The position numbers and the translations under genes are program-made. The notes under the pieces were generated by a model. The model searched no databases. It was not told where the DNA came from and saw only the letters and a program-made list of their open reading frames with translations. DNA of 15,818 nucleotides from Anaerofilum sp. (GTDB lineage: Bacteria > Bacillota > Clostridia > Oscillospirales > Ruminococcaceae), in assembly GCA_020024115.1 (NCBI GenBank), contig JAHHUF010000035.1, positions 1-15,818 on the forward strand, written 5' to 3'. Positions 7,190-14,662 of the stretch are shown here, piece after piece; position 1 is the stretch's first letter, and each line of letters starts with the position of its first letter.

Positions 7190-8281
7190 TTAATTGTTTC
7201 GATATTCTTTTGGAGTACATCCCACTGCAACTTTGAACACATTTGAAAAATATTTTGGGTCTTTGAAACCACAAATTTCTGCCACTTCATAAATTTTATA
7301 TTGCGGCTTTTTTAAATATTCTTTTGCAGCTTGAATTCTGCAATCTGAAATATAATCGCTGATATTCTGCCCTGTTTCTTTCTTGAACAGCTTTGAAAGA
7401 TAGGTTGGATGAACATACGCCAGTTCTGCCATATCATTCAATGTGAGATTTTCAGAAAGATGTTCCTGAATATAGGCTTTAATCAATTTGATAGGATTGG
7501 CGGTTTGCTGCAAGTTTTGCAGTTCATCATCTTTCAAAACTTCATCATATCCATTCCACAACCCTTCTTGTGCTGTCGAAGGGGCAGACTTGCGAATTTG
7601 TGCAAATGAAATTTCAGGCTTTAATCGCTGAAAGTAGTTGTCACATTGTTCAGCTGTATCTGCCGAAACACACAGCACAAGCATATCTTTTCTGCAAAAG
7701 CAGATTGCAGAAATTTCATCTGTCATTTCTTCTTGTATGGAATAGACCATATTTTTACAGTTTTGAATCTGCACATCCCATTGCACAGAGTCTTCCATAA
7801 AAATAGTTGCAATGACTGCTGTGTGTTTGAGAGAGAGTTTGCTCCAGAGCTGGTCATTTAATTTATCACTGATATAATCTCGTTCATTGAGCAATGTCCG
7901 CAAAGCAGAGCCTTGCTGCATTCGATACCGTGCATTTGCATTTTTGAGCAGTTCTTTGATTTTCATAGGGTCAACAGGTTTCAGCAAATAGTCCTGTACA
8001 CCATACTGCATTGCCTTTTGTGCATAAGCAAAATCTGCATAACCACTAATTACCACCAACTGACGCCCACGCTTTTCAAGCTGTTCCAAAAACTGCAAAC
8101 CGTCCATATTGGGCATACAAATATCTGTGAAAATTAAATCAAAAGGCTGACTGCCACAAATCTGTAAGGCTTGTTTGCCATTTTCGACTGTTTCAACCTG
8201 TGCAGCAGGCTGAAAATTCATCACCAGCTTTTTTAATCCGTTTCGGGTTCTTGGTTCATCTTCCACAATCAGAATCCGCAT
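7190..8281 (-). CDS. YesN-type response regulator with AraC DNA-binding domain
   Basis: A 363-residue transcription regulator. Residues 1-120 are a receiver domain: acidic pocket Glu7-Asp8-Glu9, phosphoacceptor Asp53 in LIFTDICMPNMDG, switch Ser79 in VVISGY and Lys101 in DYLLKPVD. A divergent middle of about 140 residues follows. The C-terminus from about residue 264 is an AraC/XylS double helix-turn-helix, with LTLNDMAELAYVHPTYLSKL and VAEICGFKDPKYFSNVFK. Such proteins act as phosphorylation-controlled activators. The start overlaps the end of the sensor kinase gene by 26 bases, so the two are a cognate pair. Likely targets are the transporter genes of the same operon, by analogy with other YesMN-type loci; no binding site was identified. 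Confidence 0.94.
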   Translation of the reverse strand: MRILIVEDEPRTRNGLKKLVMNFQPAAQVETVENGKQALQICGSQPFDLIFTDICMPNMDGLQFLEQLEKRGRQLVVISGYADFAYAQKAMQYGVQDYLLKPVDPMKIKELLKNANARYRMQQGSALRTLLNERDYISDKLNDQLWSKLSLKHTAVIATIFMEDSVQWDVQIQNCKNMVYSIQEEMTDEISAICFCRKDMLVLCVSADTAEQCDNYFQRLKPEISFAQIRKSAPSTAQEGLWNGYDEVLKDDELQNLQQTANPIKLIKAYIQEHLSENLTLNDMAELAYVHPTYLSKLFKKETGQNISDYISDCRIQAAKEYLKKPQYKIYEVAEICGFKDPKYFSNVFKVAVGCTPKEYRNN

Positions 8282-9716
8282 TTATATCCATCCCCAAATC
8301 TAGTAGTAGTATCATTTTTGTATACTTGCCTTCTTGGCTTTCTATCCTTAGTCCGCTTTTTCTGCCAAACACATAGTTCAGTCGACTGTTTACATTTGAA
8401 AGCCCAATATGAAACCCGTTTTCGTCCTCAATTTGTTGGTTTTCCTGCAATCCTTGCCGCAGCAGTTCCAGCTGTTCCTGAGAGATTCCACAGCCGGTAT
8501 CCATCACTGTAATGGTAATTCCTTCCGGACAAGCAAAGGCTTTAATTTCCAGCAGCCCATCTTTTTCCTGTTCCAAACCATGCTGAATTGCGTTTTCTGC
8601 CAATGGCTGCAACAGCATTTTGGGAACCATAATTTTTTTCAGCGGCTCTTCCACTTCAATTGTATAGTAAAAACGGTCAGGAAAACGACTTTGCTGAATA
8701 ACAAGATAGTTTTTGACCTGTTCAATTTCTTCTTCTAAAAAGACCATTTCTTTGCTGTCATCAATGCTATACCGCAGCACAGAGGATAAGGCAACCAAAA
8801 TGGAACTGCTTTCCCAATCGCCTTTTTCTAAAAGGCTCCAGTTGATAGAATCCAAAGCATTGTATAAAAAGTGTGGGCTGATTTGGCTTTGCAATGCCTT
8901 AATGCGTGCTTTCTGTTCACTGATTTTCAGCTTTAAGGTTCGGTTTACCATAGTATCCAATTCCGCTTTCATCGCACGAAAGGAACGAGTGAGCAAAGCA
9001 ATTTCATCTTCACCTTTTGGTGCAGGGCCATCAGTGAAATCGCCTTTTCGCATTCGCTTAATTTCTTCCACCAACTGATTGACCCCATCTGAAATACGAT
9101 AGGAAATTACACAAGCTGCACAAATGGATACAATAATAATAATTAACCCAACTCGAATGGTTATCTCATTCCAAAAGGCAACATTTCCCAGTAAATTTTG
9201 AGAATCAAACCATTGCACAACCGTAATATTTTCATCAAATAATTGTGCTGTTACAACAAAGCGGCCTAAATCCCGCTGGGATACAGAATGTGCATCCTTG
9301 CTGCTGGATGGCACAATTGAAACCTGTACAACATCTTCGCTGCTGGAAAAAAGCCGCGATAAATAATCGTTATTCAATTGCAAATACAAAACGCTGTTTT
9401 GATACTCTCGTTTGATTTCAAGAGTGTTATGCTTTGGCTCCTGCCTTACCTCATCAATAAAAGGCAGTTCAATCAAAATGGATTGCATTGTCTGCAGGTC
9501 AGTTTCAACTTCCAAAACCTGCTCCAATGTTTGATTCATTTCGTGGCAAAGCTGATGCAAATTGATTTGCAAATTTTTATTGACCTGCTCGAATGCAACC
9601 TTTTGCTGACCATCTGCAATGACACCACCCAAAATCAGCACCGGAATAACCCCCAACGCTGTGAAAGCAAACAGCAACTTGGTTCGCAGGCTGTTTTTCA
9701 CCAAATTGATTTTCAT
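8256..9716 (-). CDS. YesM/LytS-type sensor histidine kinase
   Basis: A 486-residue membrane sensor. Transmembrane segment 1 is about residues 12-33 and segment 2 about 186-206 (VGLIIIIVSICAACVISY). The roughly 150 extracellular residues between them are the presumed sensor; I do not recognise a named fold there. A HAMP linker spans about 205-258. The His_kinase domain has the phosphoacceptor His282 in LQSQISPHFLYNALDSINW. The ATPase domain has Asn375 in LLQPLAENAIQHGL, DTGCGI at 406-411 and a second glycine box GFHIGLSNVNSRL. The ATG at 9716 overlaps the antiporter stop as ATGA, so translation is coupled. The signal could be an ion, pH or a substrate of the neighbouring transporters; this is inference from position. 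Confidence 0.93.
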   Translation of the reverse strand: MKINLVKNSLRTKLLFAFTALGVIPVLILGGVIADGQQKVAFEQVNKNLQINLHQLCHEMNQTLEQVLEVETDLQTMQSILIELPFIDEVRQEPKHNTLEIKREYQNSVLYLQLNNDYLSRLFSSSEDVVQVSIVPSSSKDAHSVSQRDLGRFVVTAQLFDENITVVQWFDSQNLLGNVAFWNEITIRVGLIIIIVSICAACVISYRISDGVNQLVEEIKRMRKGDFTDGPAPKGEDEIALLTRSFRAMKAELDTMVNRTLKLKISEQKARIKALQSQISPHFLYNALDSINWSLLEKGDWESSSILVALSSVLRYSIDDSKEMVFLEEEIEQVKNYLVIQQSRFPDRFYYTIEVEEPLKKIMVPKMLLQPLAENAIQHGLEQEKDGLLEIKAFACPEGITITVMDTGCGISQEQLELLRQGLQENQQIEDENGFHIGLSNVNSRLNYVFGRKSGLRIESQEGKYTKMILLLDLGMDINADSDCGR

Positions 9717-11110
9717 TTGTTTCCCGCCTTATTTAAAGGGGTTTTGCGAATAATGCCAATTCCCAAAAGAGCAAATACCAAAGATACAATTGGTGTTACC
9801 AAATTTAAAAAAGCAAAGGGAAGATATTCTATTGTAGAAATTCCCAGAGCACCTACTATAAATGCACTGGCGGCTGTCCATGGAATCAAAGGTGTAGACA
9901 TTGTGGTGGCTTCTTCTACGGTACGGGACAGCATAGAAGCATCCAGTCCTTTTTCTTCATAAGTGGAACGGTAGAGATTTGCATTCAGCACAATTGTCAA
10001 ATAGGTATCTCCAAACACTGCATTGCCCATAACACAGCTTACCATTGTAGTAAGCACCAGCAAAAACACAGAATGGGTCTTTTTTGTAATATTTTCTAAA
10101 ATTATATGCAATGCTTGTGTTTTTTCCAATGCTCCACCTAGGCAGAGCGCCATAAACCCAAGCAAAAATGTAGGCATCATGCTGTAAATTCCGCCACGGT
10201 TTACAAGAATATTGACTGCCTCAACAGGAGTATTAACCGAAACGCCATTCATCACTGCATCAAATGCAAGGCTGATTGTATTTTTCTGCACAAAAACCGA
10301 AACCAAAACCCCTGCACCAATTGCAGACAACAAGGAAACAATTGCATCCATTTTTAAAATACACAGAATAACCAACAAAACAGGTGGAATCAGAACCCAA
10401 ACATTGATTTGATACAATTCATTTAATGTATCTCTCAATGGCTGAAGTGCTTGCTGATTCAATACAACATCCTGTGCATAATATTGATTGAGCAGAAAAA
10501 ATAACACCAATGAAATTAAGTAAGAGGGAATCGTGGTATAACACATGGAACGGATATGCTTATAAACATCAGTTCCGCAGGCGGTAGCCGTCAAAACAGT
10601 GGAGTCTGAAACTGGTGACATCTTATCGCCAAACCATGAGCCGGAAATTACACTGCCTGCAATCACGGGCAAAGGAATCTGAATTCCGCTTGCTGCTGCA
10701 ATGCCCATAATAGCAATGCCCAATGTTCCAACCGTTCCCCAGCTTGTACCGATGACAGTTGAAACAATGCCACATATTACAAAACTGCTCACCAAAAAAT
10801 AGCGTGGGTTGAGAATATCCAATCCATAATATACCAAAGCTGGTACGGTTCCTGCCTGCATCCATACACCAATCAATGCCCCTATCAGCAGGAAAAACAA
10901 CAGCCCGATAAATGCTTGGCTACATCCATCTTTCATACCTTGAATAAAATCATTGAGCGGCATTCCCTGTGTTTTACCCACAATTGCAAGATAAATCATG
11001 CTTAAAATCAAAAGTAAAATTACATCTATTTTAAAAATCAAGATTCCGGTTAATAAAATACACAGTACCCCACCGATACTAATCCATGCACTTTTTTGTG
11101 AAGGTTTCAT
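9713..11110 (-). CDS. NhaC-family Na+/H+ antiporter
   Basis: A 465-residue polytopic membrane protein with about eleven hydrophobic segments. The NhaC family signature GSWFGDKMSPVSDSTVLTA is intact at about residues 157-175, and a second conserved stretch near the end, EEATTMSTPLIPWTAA, is also typical. Members exchange Na+ for H+ or, as in MleN of Bacillus, couple this to organic acid exchange such as malate/lactate, so substrate cannot be fixed from sequence. The ATG at 11110 has GGGGG five bases upstream and lies 11 bases after the DMT transporter stop. The stop overlaps the sensor kinase start. The operon context suggests its expression is under the adjoining two-component system. Confidence 0.92.
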   Translation of the reverse strand: MKPSQKSAWISIGGVLCILLTGILIFKIDVILLLILSMIYLAIVGKTQGMPLNDFIQGMKDGCSQAFIGLLFFLLIGALIGVWMQAGTVPALVYYGLDILNPRYFLVSSFVICGIVSTVIGTSWGTVGTLGIAIMGIAAASGIQIPLPVIAGSVISGSWFGDKMSPVSDSTVLTATACGTDVYKHIRSMCYTTIPSYLISLVLFFLLNQYYAQDVVLNQQALQPLRDTLNELYQINVWVLIPPVLLVILCILKMDAIVSLLSAIGAGVLVSVFVQKNTISLAFDAVMNGVSVNTPVEAVNILVNRGGIYSMMPTFLLGFMALCLGGALEKTQALHIILENITKKTHSVFLLVLTTMVSCVMGNAVFGDTYLTIVLNANLYRSTYEEKGLDASMLSRTVEEATTMSTPLIPWTAASAFIVGALGISTIEYLPFAFLNLVTPIVSLVFALLGIGIIRKTPLNKAGNK

Positions 11111-11121
11111 ATTATCCCCCT

Positions 11122-12012
11122 TTATATTGGCTGTTGGTCTTTTTTTGCATAATCCAAAATCGCCAAAACTGTCCCCAATAAAATCATTAAACTGCCCAAC
11201 AAACGGGTTGCTGTGATACTTTTATTTTGGAACAGCATATTGCTTAAAACTAATACAATCGGGATTCCATTCAGCACCAAACTCACACGAATTGGCCCCA
11301 TTTGCTTTAATCCATAGGCGTTGAGCAAAAAACCAACAGCGATTCCAAAAACGCCCAAAAACACCAGCACTCCCCATTGCAAACCGGTTACCGCTTGGAT
11401 TGATATTGGCTCAAAAATGAAAGCCGGTGTGAGAATCACTGCTGAAAGCAAGCATTGTCCATACACCACCCAAAAGCAAGAGCTGTTTTGCAAAAGTTTG
11501 GGTACATAGATGCAATACATTACCCATACTACAATTGCAACTATCATCAGCGCATAACCACGCAATACATTTTCTCTTAACAGTCCAAATTCCATGGTCA
11601 AAACTGCTCCAACCGAAGAAATACCCACACAAAAACTGATTTTGGGAGTTACAAGGTTTTCAAGAAGCAGCCCCGAAGCCAGAAGTGTGAACACTGCCTG
11701 AAACGAAGAAATCATGGAAGATTCTGTTTCGTTGAGCAATTGGCTTGCCTGATTGGAAAAAACATAGTGCAAAACACAAGCAATTGATGTTAGAACAAGA
11801 AGTTTCCAATCTTCTTTTCGCAGCCCCTTTCCGCATTTTTGCGGAAACGGCAGTTTGACAACTGTGAGCAGAATTGCTGCAATCCAAAAGCGAATTGCTG
11901 CGAGGCTGGCTGGCCCTATCGTTGGCAGTAATATTTTTGAGCCACTAAACGCGGGTGCCCAGATTAAAGAAAGCAAAATGATAGCAGCAATGCTGATATT
12001 GCCTTTTTTCAT
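11122..12012 (-). CDS. EamA/DMT-superfamily transporter
   Basis: A 296-residue membrane protein with about ten predicted transmembrane helices in two EamA repeats (roughly 8-140 and 150-288). Typical features are the N-terminal SLIWAPAFSGSKILL with tryptophan in helix 1, AAIRFWIAAILL in helix 2, and the C-terminal half starting with GYALMIVAIVVWVMYCIYV. Members export or import metabolites such as amino acids, nucleotide sugars or amines; the cargo here is unknown. The ATG at 12012 has GGGGA upstream at normal spacing. It is the first full-size gene of the five-gene operon and has a leader of about 170 bases from the promoter at 12189-12217. Confidence 0.92.
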   Translation of the reverse strand: MKKGNISIAAIILLSLIWAPAFSGSKILLPTIGPASLAAIRFWIAAILLTVVKLPFPQKCGKGLRKEDWKLLVLTSIACVLHYVFSNQASQLLNETESSMISSFQAVFTLLASGLLLENLVTPKISFCVGISSVGAVLTMEFGLLRENVLRGYALMIVAIVVWVMYCIYVPKLLQNSSCFWVVYGQCLLSAVILTPAFIFEPISIQAVTGLQWGVLVFLGVFGIAVGFLLNAYGLKQMGPIRVSLVLNGIPIVLVLSNMLFQNKSITATRLLGSLMILLGTVLAILDYAKKDQQPI

Positions 12013-12061
12013 ATTTTATCCCCATTATCGTTGTATTTATCCGTTAAAATTTTATCATGCT

Positions 12062-12160
12062 TCATATTTCTATAATATCTTCTGCCGCAAAAAATGCAAA
12101 AAAACCATAGAAAAGGCAATATTTTACACTATTCAATAAATACAAAACAAAAAACTGCAT
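12062..12160 (-). CDS. Possible small hydrophobic leader protein, 32 codons
   Basis: A 32-codon ORF in the leader between the promoter at 12189-12217 and the DMT transporter gene. ATG at 12160, TGA at 12062, with AAAGG seven bases before the ATG. The product is hydrophobic (FYGFFAFFAAEDII near its end) and could be one membrane helix with an acidic tail, or an attenuating leader peptide. Phenylalanine and leucine richness is expected by chance in AT-rich DNA, so this is a candidate only. Confidence 0.25.
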   Translation of the reverse strand: MQFFVLYLLNSVKYCLFYGFFAFFAAEDIIEI

Positions 12161-12188
12161 AATAAAACCTTTAAAAGAGATACTTAAA

Positions 12189-12217
12189 ATTATACTAATA
12201 AAATCTTCAAAGTTCAA
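12189..12217 (-). promoter_or_regulatory. Promoter for the DMT-NhaC-HK-RR-kinase/MobA operon
   Basis: On the minus strand TTGAAC (12212-12217) and a perfect TATAAT (12189-12194) are separated by exactly 17 bases. Start of transcription is expected near 12182, giving a leader of about 170 bases. No comparable promoter is obvious between the following five genes, whose spacings are 29 bases or less or negative. Confidence 0.6.
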
Positions 12218-12237
12218 CAAATACCATAGCCAAAAAT

Positions 12238-12345
12238 TTATTTTATATTTTTATCTAAATATGGTTTAATATCTTTTAATTTTTCAAAAATTTCCACAAA
12301 AAAGTCCTGCCAACCAAACAATTGTACAGAACTTTTTTGTGTATA
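12238..12345 (-). pseudogene. Possible C-terminal remnant downstream of the 113-aa protein gene
   Basis: A 35-codon stretch in the same frame as the gene ending at 12364, separated from it by that stop, five codons and a second TAA. It reads like a protein C-terminus (LFGWQDFFVEIFEKLKDIKP) and ends in TAA at 12238. It may be the lost tail of the upstream gene or of a deleted paralogue. A terminator-like hairpin overlaps it, so the open frame could instead be chance. The rest of the 12013-12363 spacer holds the promoter and small ORF listed above. Confidence 0.3.
12298..12338 (-). terminator. Rho-independent terminator after the 113-aa protein gene
   Basis: In minus-strand RNA, AAAAAAGUUCUG pairs with CAGGACUUUUUU, a 12-bp stem with one G-U pair and a loop of about 17 bases, and the last arm is itself the U tract. 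It sits 26 bases after the stop at 12364 and before the operon promoter, as expected for insulation between the two units. Confidence 0.6.
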
Positions 12346-12363
12346 TTATTGAAAGATGCTTGG

Positions 12364-12705
12364 TTATTCCTCTTGTTGAATGGCATATTTGCTCAATCTT
12401 GTTTCTCCCCATGGTGAACTCAATATAGGTTCTCCGTTTACAATTCCAGCTTTCAAAACCTCAATGGGTGATACAATGGCTGTAATTGCCAAACCATCTA
12501 TTTTTGCATTTTGTAAAAATTCTTCCCATATATCATATTCTTTTCCATCAAACATAAATTTAATATCTTTCTTTTCAATATTTTCACGAAAAGGTGTTAC
12601 ATAGGAACCCATTTGATGAATTTTTTCGGAGTATTGAAACTCAATCACTTCAAATATCATTACTTGGTCATAATCATTTTGGATGATATTCAGCACATCT
12701 TGCAT
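12364..12705 (-). CDS. Unrecognised 113-aa protein, possibly 5'-damaged
   Basis: I do not recognise this family. The product is soluble and acidic, without signal peptide or transmembrane segments; notable stretches are FMFDGKEYDIWEEFLQNA and the C-terminal ILSSPWGETRLSKYA. The only standard start in the uninterrupted frame is the ATG at 12705, which lacks a good ribosome binding site. The frame is open 15 codons further back and that part reads like coding sequence (FGFGKKKAKTLWIS) up to a TAA at 12751, beginning with ATA at 12748-12750. Either the original start was lost, a non-standard ATA is used, or the upstream part is chance. Small size and neighbours would fit an immunity-type protein, but nothing in the sequence proves it. 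Confidence 0.6.
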   Translation of the reverse strand: MQDVLNIIQNDYDQVMIFEVIEFQYSEKIHQMGSYVTPFRENIEKKDIKFMFDGKEYDIWEEFLQNAKIDGLAITAIVSPIEVLKAGIVNGEPILSSPWGETRLSKYAIQQEE

Positions 12706-12730
12706 GGAAATCCATAAGGTTTTTGCTTTT

Positions 12731-12771
12731 TTCTTTCCAAATCCAAATATTTAAAACACATTCTTTCCAAA
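12731..12771. repeat. 11-bp direct repeat, 30 bases apart
   Basis: TTCTTTCCAAA occurs at 12731-12741 and 12761-12771. The 30-base period is a whole number of codons and encloses the in-frame TAA at 12751-12753. Collapsing one period would give one open frame from the ATG at 12807 into the 113-aa protein. This could be a small tandem-type insertion that broke the gene, or coincidence. Confidence 0.5.
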
Positions 12772-12805
12772 ACTATTGATTTGATAAACAAAATAAGCCT
12801 TGGTC

Positions 12806-12833
12806 ATAATATCTGTACAACTTGAGAAAACAA
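12806..12833 (-). promoter_or_regulatory. Candidate promoter for the 113-aa protein gene
   Basis: TTGTTT (12828-12833) and TATTAT (12806-12811) on the minus strand are 16 bases apart. The site starts at the very end of the phosphatase gene. It would give the small gene its own transcript; alternatively it is read through from the phosphatase promoter. Confidence 0.3.
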
Positions 12834-12835
12834 TA

Positions 12836-13549
12836 TTACATTTTATCAACATAGGTGACTTGCTTGGTTTCAATGCAGTATGCTGCCAACCTTCCCCCTG
12901 CTGCACACCCACAATCAATTGCTATATGCCCATTTTTCTGATATACTTCTGGCTTTTCCCATTCAGGAATATAAATTGTTGGTGTATGCCCTGTGACAAC
13001 AAATGTGTGTTTATCCGAGTAATATCTTTTGGAATAGTCCACTCGTTCATTCAGCAGTTCATCCAATTCATATTCGCTCAAATCTTTCTCGGGGGCAAAA
13101 TTGCCTAACCCTGCATGCACCAAAATATATCGTTTGTTTTGATGTTGTATCACTTCATACAATGAAGATTCTGCCAGATACTCCAGCAAATCCATTCGTT
13201 CTAGCTTATCCAACTTTTTAAATTGCTCCACTGTGGGCTGTCCGCCGTTTTGAAGCCACAAATTGTAATCCAGCAGGTCATCCAATGTTAAATGCTTGTC
13301 AAAATTTTCCGCTGTGATGTCTACTGCCATTCGTTTCATAATGGTATACATCATCAATTCATGATTGCCTAATATCAGTGTTATATTGGGATGATTCATA
13401 ATATCTTGAAGCAGTTTGATGGGATTTTTTCCACGGTCAATCACATCTCCCAAAATATACAATTCATCCTGCTCTGAAAAATTGATTTTTGCCAACAATT
13501 TTTTATATTCATCATAGCAACCATGAATATCGGAAACGATATAGCGCAT
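12836..13549 (-). CDS. Metallophosphatase of the PrpA/lambda phosphatase type
   Basis: A 237-residue calcineurin-like phosphoesterase, probably a Ser/Thr protein phosphatase or a related phosphohydrolase. All metal-site motifs are present: Asp7-x-His9 in SDIHGCYDE, Asp35 and Asp38-Arg39 in LGDVIDRGKN, Asn62-His63 in LILGNHELM, His145 in ILVHAGLGNF and His188 in VVTGHTPT. Length agrees with bacteriophage-type PPP phosphatases (about 220-240). No signal peptide, so cytoplasmic. The ATG at 13549 has only a weak GGTG upstream, but no better start exists and the motif spacing fixes the N-terminus. It has its own extended -10 promoter 35 bases upstream. The target is unknown; (p)ppNpp-type hydrolysis is an alternative to protein dephosphorylation. 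Confidence 0.92.
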   Translation of the reverse strand: MRYIVSDIHGCYDEYKKLLAKINFSEQDELYILGDVIDRGKNPIKLLQDIMNHPNITLILGNHELMMYTIMKRMAVDITAENFDKHLTLDDLLDYNLWLQNGGQPTVEQFKKLDKLERMDLLEYLAESSLYEVIQHQNKRYILVHAGLGNFAPEKDLSEYELDELLNERVDYSKRYYSDKHTFVVTGHTPTIYIPEWEKPEVYQKNGHIAIDCGCAAGGRLAAYCIETKQVTYVDKM

Positions 13550-13583
13550 AGCATCAACACCCTATCTTTTATTTTACACTTGT

Positions 13584-13592
13584 ATTATACCA
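13584..13592 (-). promoter_or_regulatory. Extended -10 promoter of the phosphatase gene
   Basis: TGGTATAAT on the minus strand is a perfect extended -10 element. It lies 35 bases before the phosphatase ATG and just after the Sel1 gene stop. The -35 position has no good match, as is common with extended -10 promoters. Confidence 0.55.
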
Positions 13593-13605
13593 TAATTTTT
13601 GTGTT

Positions 13606-13938
13606 TCAATCTATAACTTTGGGCAGCCTGTAATTACGCTTTTGAAGCCACTCCTGCGCATATTTTCCCCCTTGTTCCGCCGCTTTGGTGTACCAATCAA
13701 TCATTTCTTCCTCAGCACACTCACCCAAACGATATAGGTTTCCCAGTTGAAACTGTGCATCAGCATCTCCCTGTCCAGTAGCTTTCATATACCAATAAAA
13801 TGCTTTGTCCGAATCATACTCTTTATTGGCTTCATCATTGTATATTTCTCCCAATATAAGCTGTGCCTCTATATTGCCCTGTTCAGCGGCGTTTATATAT
13901 TTATCTAGCAATTTTTTATTTTCATCACAGTGACTCAT
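13606..13938 (-). CDS. Sel1-repeat protein
   Basis: A 110-residue soluble protein made of Sel1-like (SEL1/TPR-like) helical repeats: about residues 18-53 (AEQGNIEAQLILGEIY then AFYWYMKA), 54-86 (GQGDADAQFQLGNLYRLG then IDWYTKA) and a partial third at 87-98 (AEQGGKYAQEWL). Such repeats bind partner proteins and have no catalysis of their own. The ATG at 13938 has a strong AAAGGAG ten bases upstream. It follows the stop of a pseudogene by 27 bases, so both were probably in one transcript. There is no signal peptide, so a cytoplasmic scaffold or immunity-type role is possible, but this is inference from context. Confidence 0.87.
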   Translation of the reverse strand: MSHCDENKKLLDKYINAAEQGNIEAQLILGEIYNDEANKEYDSDKAFYWYMKATGQGDADAQFQLGNLYRLGECAEEEMIDWYTKAAEQGGKYAQEWLQKRNYRLPKVID

Positions 13939-13965
13939 AGCAACTTTTCTCCTTTAAATTAAAAC

Positions 13966-14639
13966 TCACTCCCTAAAACCCATACACAGTCCCTCCATAG
14001 TTACTAGAATTTGCATATTCTGTAAAAACTCTTGATTGCTTGAGTATACAACAACATCAAATCCACTGCTTATTTGTATCAATGAGTCAAAATCCACAAA
14101 ATAAACATTCATTGATGTTCCGCCTTGAATTACAATATATTCTATCATCTTTGCAATGTTTTCTAGTCCAATCTCTCTGATGTTTGTATATTCAGGCAGA
14201 TGCAGAGGAGTGGGAGGATGTTCGGGATAAAATCCAGCCAGTCCTATCTACGCTGGATATAGACAAATCATCTTTAACACAATCATAGAAACTTTATCCG
14301 AAAAAGTATGGATATGTTTTTTCAGAAAATAGTCTTCTAATTCACTGAAATCCGTTTTAAATCCATAGATACAATGAAATGGTGAAATAACATACCAACT
14401 GTCACTCTGCAGCAATGATTCGATTAAATTTTCAGTAGAATCATTATTATTCATATCTCTGCGCACTCTTTTCTGTTTTTTAGTATTGTTATCTGTTGGT
14501 TTTGTGGAAGTGAAATTGCATTTTTTCAAAATTTGTTCTGCTTTGTCAATATCCAGAATGGGGGTTGGTATATAGGGTGTTTTTAACTCTCCTCTGAAAA
14601 GTTAAAAATTCCGTTAATTTCTTCCTTTTCAGATACACC
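13966..14639 (-). pseudogene. Broken gene of unknown family with amber stop and apparent 2-base indel
   Basis: Three segments together read as one protein of about 222 residues. Segment 1 is 14589-14639 (ends EINGIFNFSEE). Segment 2 is 14251-14586 (begins LKTPYIPTPILDIDKAEQIL, contains SWYVISPFHCIYGFKTDFSE). A TAG at 14248-14250 interrupts the frame. Segment 3 is 13969-14247 (begins IGLAGFYPEHPPTPLHLPEY) and ends in TGA. Segments 2 and 3 are in the same frame; removing two bases (14587-14588) in a GAGGAGAG run joins segment 1 to 2. No convincing start codon or ribosome binding site remains, and a further TAG (14640-14642) precedes segment 1. I do not recognise the family. The remaining in-frame starts (TTG 14529, ATG 14148) would give fragments of 93 and 60 residues, unlikely to be functional. 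Confidence 0.65.
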
Positions 14640-14662
14640 CTAATCTTTTAAACAAATGCCAA

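Noticed and set aside
9378..9962. A 194-codon plus-strand open frame
   Set aside because: It lies opposite the sensor kinase and antiporter genes, whose motifs and overlaps are clear; it has no family motif and reads as a shadow frame.
5988..12012. Reading the kinase-nucleotidyltransferase fusion plus DMT transporter as a LicA-LicB-LicC phosphocholine pathway
   Set aside because: LicB is a DMT carrier and LicA a kinase, so the parallel is tempting, but the nucleotidyltransferase part shows MobA features (GPLAAL, HPLCGIYR, NVNTP) and not the LicC/NTP-transferase sugar-type pattern.
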